Assembly (NCBI RefSeq): GCF_947497045.1
Contig: NZ_CANMEU010000004.1
Coordinates: 372,001 to 436,000, forward strand
Direction of reading: 5' to 3'
Source: an uncultured Tateyamaria sp.
Lineage (GTDB): Bacteria > Pseudomonadota > Alphaproteobacteria > Rhodobacterales > Rhodobacteraceae
DNA length: 64,000 bases
The translations under genes and the position numbers were made by a program. Of the stretch, positions 60,464 through 64,000 are shown one piece after another. The notes under the pieces are model-generated. The model ran no database searches. It was given only the letters and a program-made list of their open reading frames with translations, and was not told where the DNA came from. The number at the start of each line of letters is the position of its first letter. Positions within the stretch are counted from its first letter, which is position 1.

Positions 60464-61495
60464 TCAGATCGGCATCAAGGCCCAATAATCCAGATCAAGC
60501 AGCACATTGGGGTCATATTTCCCATCCGCCCCGCGCAACATGAACGGATCGCCCCCTTTGGTCGCCACCAATCGCAGCCGGATCGCCCCCACACCGGGGG
60601 CAGAGGTCTCGGCCTTGTCCAGAACCTCGGACCACGCCCGCACCGTATCACCTGCAACACAAGGGTTCGCATGCGCCCCCGCATTCAGCCCCACGATCAT
60701 CTGCGCGTTGGCCAAGCCATTGAACGACAGCGCCCGCGCCATCGAAATCACATGCCCGCCATAGATCAAGCGGCTGCCATCGGGACGGGCAGAAGTGTCA
60801 AAATGGACCTTGGCCGTGTTCTGCCACAACCGGGTGGCCATCATATGTTCGGCCTCCTCGATGGTGACACCGTCCACATGGTCGATCAACTCGCCAATCT
60901 GGTAGTCGCCCCACCGATGCGGTTCTCCGGCCAGCGCGAAATCGTAGCCTTCAAAGGTCAGGTCCTCGGGGATCATCAAAGTGTCGGGGGCCACGACCTG
61001 CGTCAGTTCCGGCACGACGGTCTCGGGGGCGGCCGCGTCCAAATCCCCTTTGCGCACCATCACCCACCGCACATAAGTCAGGACATCCGCGCCATGCTGA
61101 TTGCGCCCGGTGGTGCGGACCCAGACCACACCCGTCTTGCCGTTCGAGTTCTGCTTCAGCCCGATCACCTCGGACTGCGCGGTCAGTGTGTCCCCCGGCC
61201 AGACCGGGGCCAGCCAACGCCCTTCGGCGTAACCCAGATTGGCCACCGCATTCAGCGACACATCGGGCACCGTTTTGCCAAATACCGTGTGGAACGCGAT
61301 CATATCATCCAGCGGCGCGGCGGCCAAACCGCAGCCCTGCGCGAAGCTGTCGGAAGAATAGAGCGCATGGCGTGCCGGATAAAGCGCATGATAAAGTGCC
61401 CGTTCCCCGCCCGACAGGGTTCGTGGCATCGAATGGGTCAGCACCTGACCCACGTCATAGTCCTCGAAAAACCGGCCCGCATTCGTCTTGGCCAT
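60464..61495 (-). CDS. mch: Mesaconyl-CoA hydratase
   Basis: Hydrates mesaconyl-(C1)-CoA to beta-methylmalyl-CoA in the ethylmalonyl-CoA pathway. The 343-residue protein consists of two MaoC-like hot-dog domains in tandem, the length and arrangement of the known Rhodobacter enzyme. ATG 61495 overlaps the stop of the DUF1737 gene (TGATG). It is the last gene of the mcl2-nnrU-DUF1737-mch operon. Confidence 0.92.
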   Translation of the reverse strand: MAKTNAGRFFEDYDVGQVLTHSMPRTLSGGERALYHALYPARHALYSSDSFAQGCGLAAAPLDDMIAFHTVFGKTVPDVSLNAVANLGYAEGRWLAPVWPGDTLTAQSEVIGLKQNSNGKTGVVWVRTTGRNQHGADVLTYVRWVMVRKGDLDAAAPETVVPELTQVVAPDTLMIPEDLTFEGYDFALAGEPHRWGDYQIGELIDHVDGVTIEEAEHMMATRLWQNTAKVHFDTSARPDGSRLIYGGHVISMARALSFNGLANAQMIVGLNAGAHANPCVAGDTVRAWSEVLDKAETSAPGVGAIRLRLVATKGGDPFMLRGADGKYDPNVLLDLDYWALMPI

Positions 61496-61698
61496 CACTG
61501 CGCCCCCAGCTTGGTCTCGGGTGTGTAGGTGCCCTCCACCTCTTTGGTGACCGCCTGCCCACAGCGCATGACGCCCGCCGCATGGTCCCATGTTTGGGTC
61601 GGGCTGCCATGCAGCTCCCAACCCTTGTTCAGCGCATCCGTTACCTTGTGACAAAAGGCCGATGTGTCCTCTGCGGACAAAAAGCGATAAAGTTTCAT
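61495..61698 (-). CDS. DUF1737 small protein
   Basis: A 67-residue protein matching the DUF1737 family (Y-R-F-L…G-W-x-L-x-G), function unknown. It sits between nnrU (4-base gap) and mch (1-base overlap), so it is co-translated with a pathway enzyme. Members of this family occur as small solo proteins next to unrelated genes, so context may be incidental. Confidence 0.75.
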   Translation of the reverse strand: MKLYRFLSAEDTSAFCHKVTDALNKGWELHGSPTQTWDHAAGVMRCGQAVTKEVEGTYTPETKLGAQ

Positions 61699-61702
61699 GG
61701 GT

Positions 61703-62257
61703 TTACCCCGGGAACGGCCAGACGCCGAGCCAATTGTGCACAAATCCGATCACCCCCAGCAACACGGCGGATCCCACAAGGAACATCGCATCCTTGGCAT
61801 AGCTGCCGCCGGTATTGGGTGTCCACTCGGGCTGTGCCGTGTTGATGATCCGCCCGGTGACGATAGCCCAGATCAGAAGCCCTCCGAACATCACAAGCGA
61901 CGCCGCATCCCCGTTCACCAGCAAGTGTGCGGTGGCCCAGATCGCAAATCCCGTCAGCATCGGGTGGCGCATACCCTGCAACAGCTTGCCGCGCTTGGGT
62001 GCCGGGCTGAGCATATAAATCGCAACCAGCATCAGGAGGTTATTGATATGGACCATGAAGCTGGGCGGGGTCCAGACGGGGATAAACGGCGTCCCTCGAT
62101 ATCCAATGACCATCAGCACGATGGACACGCCCAACGCCGCCGCAATCACCCCCTTGCCGCGATCGCCCATGCCTGCCCGCCGCTCGGGCGCGACCCGTTT
62201 GAACAAATGCGCCCCCCACCACAATGCGACACCCGCAATCAGAACGATCCAGTCCAT
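61703..62257 (-). CDS. NnrU-family membrane protein
   Basis: A 184-residue protein with five to six helices of the NnrU family, first described beside denitrification genes and required there for nitric oxide-linked respiration in Rhodobacter. The R-H-P-M-L-x-G motif (about 97-103) is conserved, with W-A-T-A-H-L following. No denitrification gene is near. It starts 3 bp after the mcl2 stop. Confidence 0.85.
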   Translation of the reverse strand: MDWIVLIAGVALWWGAHLFKRVAPERRAGMGDRGKGVIAAALGVSIVLMVIGYRGTPFIPVWTPPSFMVHINNLLMLVAIYMLSPAPKRGKLLQGMRHPMLTGFAIWATAHLLVNGDAASLVMFGGLLIWAIVTGRIINTAQPEWTPNTGGSYAKDAMFLVGSAVLLGVIGFVHNWLGVWPFPG

Positions 62258-62260
62258 GGC

Positions 62261-63115
62261 CTATCCCTTTTCCATTTCAGCGATGGCATCGGCTTTGGCC
62301 AATGTTTCGCGCGCAGTCACGATGTGCAGATTTTCGACGATCCGTCCATCGACAACGGCGACGCCCTGGCCACTGGCCTCGATTTCCTCGAAGGCCGCGA
62401 TCTGGCGACGGGCCAGATCAATGTCCGCCTCAGAAGGGGAAAAGGCCGCATTGGCGACATCGACCTGCGCCGGATGGATCAGCGTTTTACCGTCAAAGCC
62501 CATGTCGCGGCCCTGCGCGCATTCCGCCTCAAGCCCGGCGTCGTCCTTGAACGCATTATACACACCATCAATGATGGCCAGCCCATGGGCCTTGGCCGCA
62601 AGCAGGCACAGCCCCAGACTGGTTTGCAAGGGCAGACGGTCGGGACGGAACCGGGTTTGCAACTCTTTGGCCAGGTCGTTGGTGCCCATGACCATGCCGT
62701 CCAGCATTGGATGGGCCGCGATAGCTGCGGCGTTCAGCATACCCAAGGGCGTTTCCATCATGGCCCACAGCCGGGCCTCACCCGTGATAGCCGCCAGCGC
62801 ATCAAGGTCCGCTGTGCTGGACACTTTGGGAAGTAGGATGGCATCCGCCCCCATATCCCTGGCCGCCTGTGCATCCTGCGCGCCCCAGGAGGTGTCGAGC
62901 GCGTTGATACGGACAATCCTCATCCGCGCGCCATAGCCGCCGTCACTCAGCGCCTGGGCCAACGCGGCGCGCGCCGCCTCCTTTTCATCCACCGACACCG
63001 CATCTTCGAGATCAAAGATGATGGCATCCACAGGCAGCCCGCGCGCCTTGTCCAGCGCACGGGATTTTGAACCGGGAATATACAGAACCGAGCGGAGCGG
63101 GCGGGCAATAGACAT
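62261..63115 (-). CDS. mcl2: (3S)-malyl-CoA thioesterase (HpcH/HpaI, CitE-like)
   Basis: A 284-residue CitE-like enzyme. The opening R-S-x-L-Y-I-P-G-S, the F-D-L-E-D-A-V metal site (about 34-40) and the late K-T-L-I-H-P block are typical of the Mcl2 group. In Rhodobacter sphaeroides Mcl2 hydrolyses (3S)-malyl-CoA to malate, while the longer Mcl1 cleaves beta-methylmalyl-CoA. Size (284 against about 320 residues) and the operon with mch support Mcl2; the separate lyase gene is not in this window. Confidence 0.85.
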   Translation of the reverse strand: MSIARPLRSVLYIPGSKSRALDKARGLPVDAIIFDLEDAVSVDEKEAARAALAQALSDGGYGARMRIVRINALDTSWGAQDAQAARDMGADAILLPKVSSTADLDALAAITGEARLWAMMETPLGMLNAAAIAAHPMLDGMVMGTNDLAKELQTRFRPDRLPLQTSLGLCLLAAKAHGLAIIDGVYNAFKDDAGLEAECAQGRDMGFDGKTLIHPAQVDVANAAFSPSEADIDLARRQIAAFEEIEASGQGVAVVDGRIVENLHIVTARETLAKADAIAEMEKG

Positions 63116-63436
63116 CAGAGCATCCTAGGCTGCGTTATAAAGTTGCGCAGACAGGGGCATTTTTTGCGTGATAATTCAAGGCCCATTGCGCCGCAGCGCA
63201 GCAAAAACGCGCAGACCGCCGTACCGCGCGCGGCGTTAACCACTTTTTCAGGTCCCGGGCGCAGCCTGTGGCCACTCCGATCTTTCCGGGAGGGCCGTTT
63301 CAGCAGGGCCGCTGAACCGTTTGCGGACAGAAAGCACGGAGATGACTTGAACCGGGGCTGCCCGGTCATCACCGGACCTTGCCGGGTGGGCCAGATGACC
63401 AGCGCAGGCACCGTTTTTGCAAAGGGGCTGAACGAT
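63116..63436. other. 321-bp intergenic region
   Basis: Lies between the divergent mcl2 and exported-protein genes. It should carry both promoters. A small hairpin TTCAGC/GCTGAA (around 63299-63316) is visible. No ORF with convincing codon use, no tRNA or other RNA gene was recognised. Confidence 0.5.
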
Positions 63437-63769
63437 ATGAAACGGATGACAAAAAGTGTGACATTGAGTGCACTGATACTGGCAGGCGCGCTGCAAACAA
63501 TCGCGACGGGGGCCGCAACCGCACAGCAAAACCGCAATTGCGGCCCGCGCGACCTGGTGGTGGCCCGCCTGGCCGAAGGATATGGCGAAACACGTCAATC
63601 CATGGGGCTGGCGGCCAATAACGCGGTGATCGAGGTCTTCGCCTCATCCGAGTCGGGCTCGTGGACGATTACGGTCACGGCAGCCAACGGGATGACCTGC
63701 CTCGTGGCCAGCGGTCAAGCCTATGAGGCACTGGTCGAAGCACTGCCCGCCAAAGGCAACGACGCCTGA
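63437..63769 (+). CDS. Small exported protein, function unknown
   Basis: A 110-residue protein with a Sec signal peptide (about 1-29, ending A-T-A-Q) and a short periplasmic domain with Cys35 and a later Cys (about 87), possibly a disulfide. Similar proteins occur in Rhodobacterales (from memory). ATG 63437 is chosen because the signal begins there. Confidence 0.7.
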   Translation: MKRMTKSVTLSALILAGALQTIATGAATAQQNRNCGPRDLVVARLAEGYGETRQSMGLAANNAVIEVFASSESGSWTITVTAANGMTCLVASGQAYEALVEALPAKGNDA

Positions 63770-63841
63770 TCACGAACCTTACAAGCTGTTCCAAAGGGCG
63801 CGCCGCTGGTTGCGCCCTTTTTCCTATCCGGCATGCCGTAA

Positions 63842-63860
63842 GGCGCACGTGTCGTGCGCC
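63842..63860. repeat. Palindromic hairpin repeat, copy 4
   Basis: Preceded by CGTAA; GGCGCAC and GTGCGCC pair around GTGTC, the same loop as copy 2. Three stem positions differ from copy 2 with matching changes in the other arm. Lies 4 bp after the stop of the TauE/SafE gene read leftward. Confidence 0.7.
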
Positions 63861-63864
63861 ATGC

Positions 63865-64000
63865 TCACGTCAACCCGTCCCAGATCAGTTTGGTGCCCGT
63901 CAGGATCAACAACGCATAGGTCAGCACGAAAAACGCCCGCTCGGGCATGAGATGATGCGCCTTGACGCCCAGCCACGCACCAAGCAATGCAAAGGGGGCC
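63865..64000 (-). CDS. TauE/SafE-family permease, C-terminal end (partial)
   Basis: The last 45 codons of a gene that enters from the right edge. The residues P-F-A-L-L-G-A-W-L-G and the closing helix ending K-L-I-W-D-G-L-T are typical of the C-terminus of TSUP permeases. Too short for the ORF lists to catch. Substrate unknown; it is distinct from the complete TSUP gene at 40.2 kb. Confidence 0.75.
   Translation of the reverse strand, partial: APFALLGAWLGVKAHHLMPERAFFVLTYALLILTGTKLIWDGLT

Overview
The window reads as chromosome from an alphaproteobacterium of the order Rhodobacterales (Rhodobacteraceae/Roseobacter group). The evidence is gene content and sequence style: high-GC coding sequence, the ethylmalonyl-CoA pathway enzymes (Ccr, Ecm, Mch, Mcl2), an osmoregulated periplasmic glucan set with OpgC, an acyl-homoserine-lactone LuxI/LuxR pair with the small partner ORF seen in this group, an RTX/Hint secreted protein, an HvrA-type H-NS protein, and families common in Rhodobacterales (DUF6455, DUF1194, DUF1737, TIGR02186, NnrU). 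Species-level assignment is not possible by eye. No rRNA, tRNA, CRISPR array, insertion sequence or prophage was seen; coding density is high and many genes overlap by 1-20 bases.

Layout. 0-5.4 kb: Cu(I) ATPase CopA, diverging from a TPP-dependent enzyme coupled to a CaiB-type CoA transferase. 5.6-11.6 kb: TPR protein, then opgC-opgG-opgH for succinylated periplasmic glucans. 11.6-16.5 kb: exported esterase, rhodanese and YHS proteins; SseB and a UDG-like protein; ArsR regulator with a CSC-motif permease. 16.7-21.4 kb: capsule export (KpsT, KpsE-like), KdsA and phosphomannomutase. 21.5-31.3 kb: delta-class carbonic anhydrase, AsmA protein, RimO, a LexA-controlled small repeat protein and a run of small housekeeping genes. 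31.3-35.1 kb: RTX/Hint protein, Nfu-type Fe-S scaffold, a frame-damaged GFA-family gene, TsaB and RimI. 35.3-40.1 kb: complete BMP-type nucleoside ABC importer. 40.2-43.5 kb: TSUP permease with TIGR02186 partner, and a RecD-like helicase. 43.5-45.2 kb: quorum-sensing locus. 45.4-50.7 kb: ccr, an acyltransferase, and ecm. 50.9-55.1 kb: H-NS protein, DeoD, DUF1989 protein, ornithine decarboxylase and ZIP transporter. 55.1-59.5 kb: sdhCDA-fkbM-lipoprotein-sdhB. 59.7-63.1 kb: vWA protein and an mcl2-nnrU-DUF1737-mch operon. The right edge holds an exported protein and the end of a TauE/SafE permease.

How it fits together. Four ethylmalonyl-CoA enzymes and succinate dehydrogenase lie within 18 kb, so acetyl-CoA assimilation and the TCA step that consumes its products are physically linked. 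The nucleoside ABC importer and DeoD form a purine-nucleoside scavenging route. KpsT/KpsE/KdsA/PMM supply Kdo and sugar phosphates for an exported polysaccharide.

The most interesting regulatory signals are: two perfect CtrA boxes (TTAA-N7-TTAAC), one in front of luxI and one in front of the luxR leader ORF; a textbook alphaproteobacterial LexA box (GTTC-N7-GTTC) spanning the -10 element of a small tandem-repeat protein gene; a perfect 14-bp stem enclosing the start codon of the DUF1989 gene; twin GTGATCAC palindromes upstream of sdhC; and a small covarying hairpin repeat family. All were found by eye and need motif searches to establish significance.
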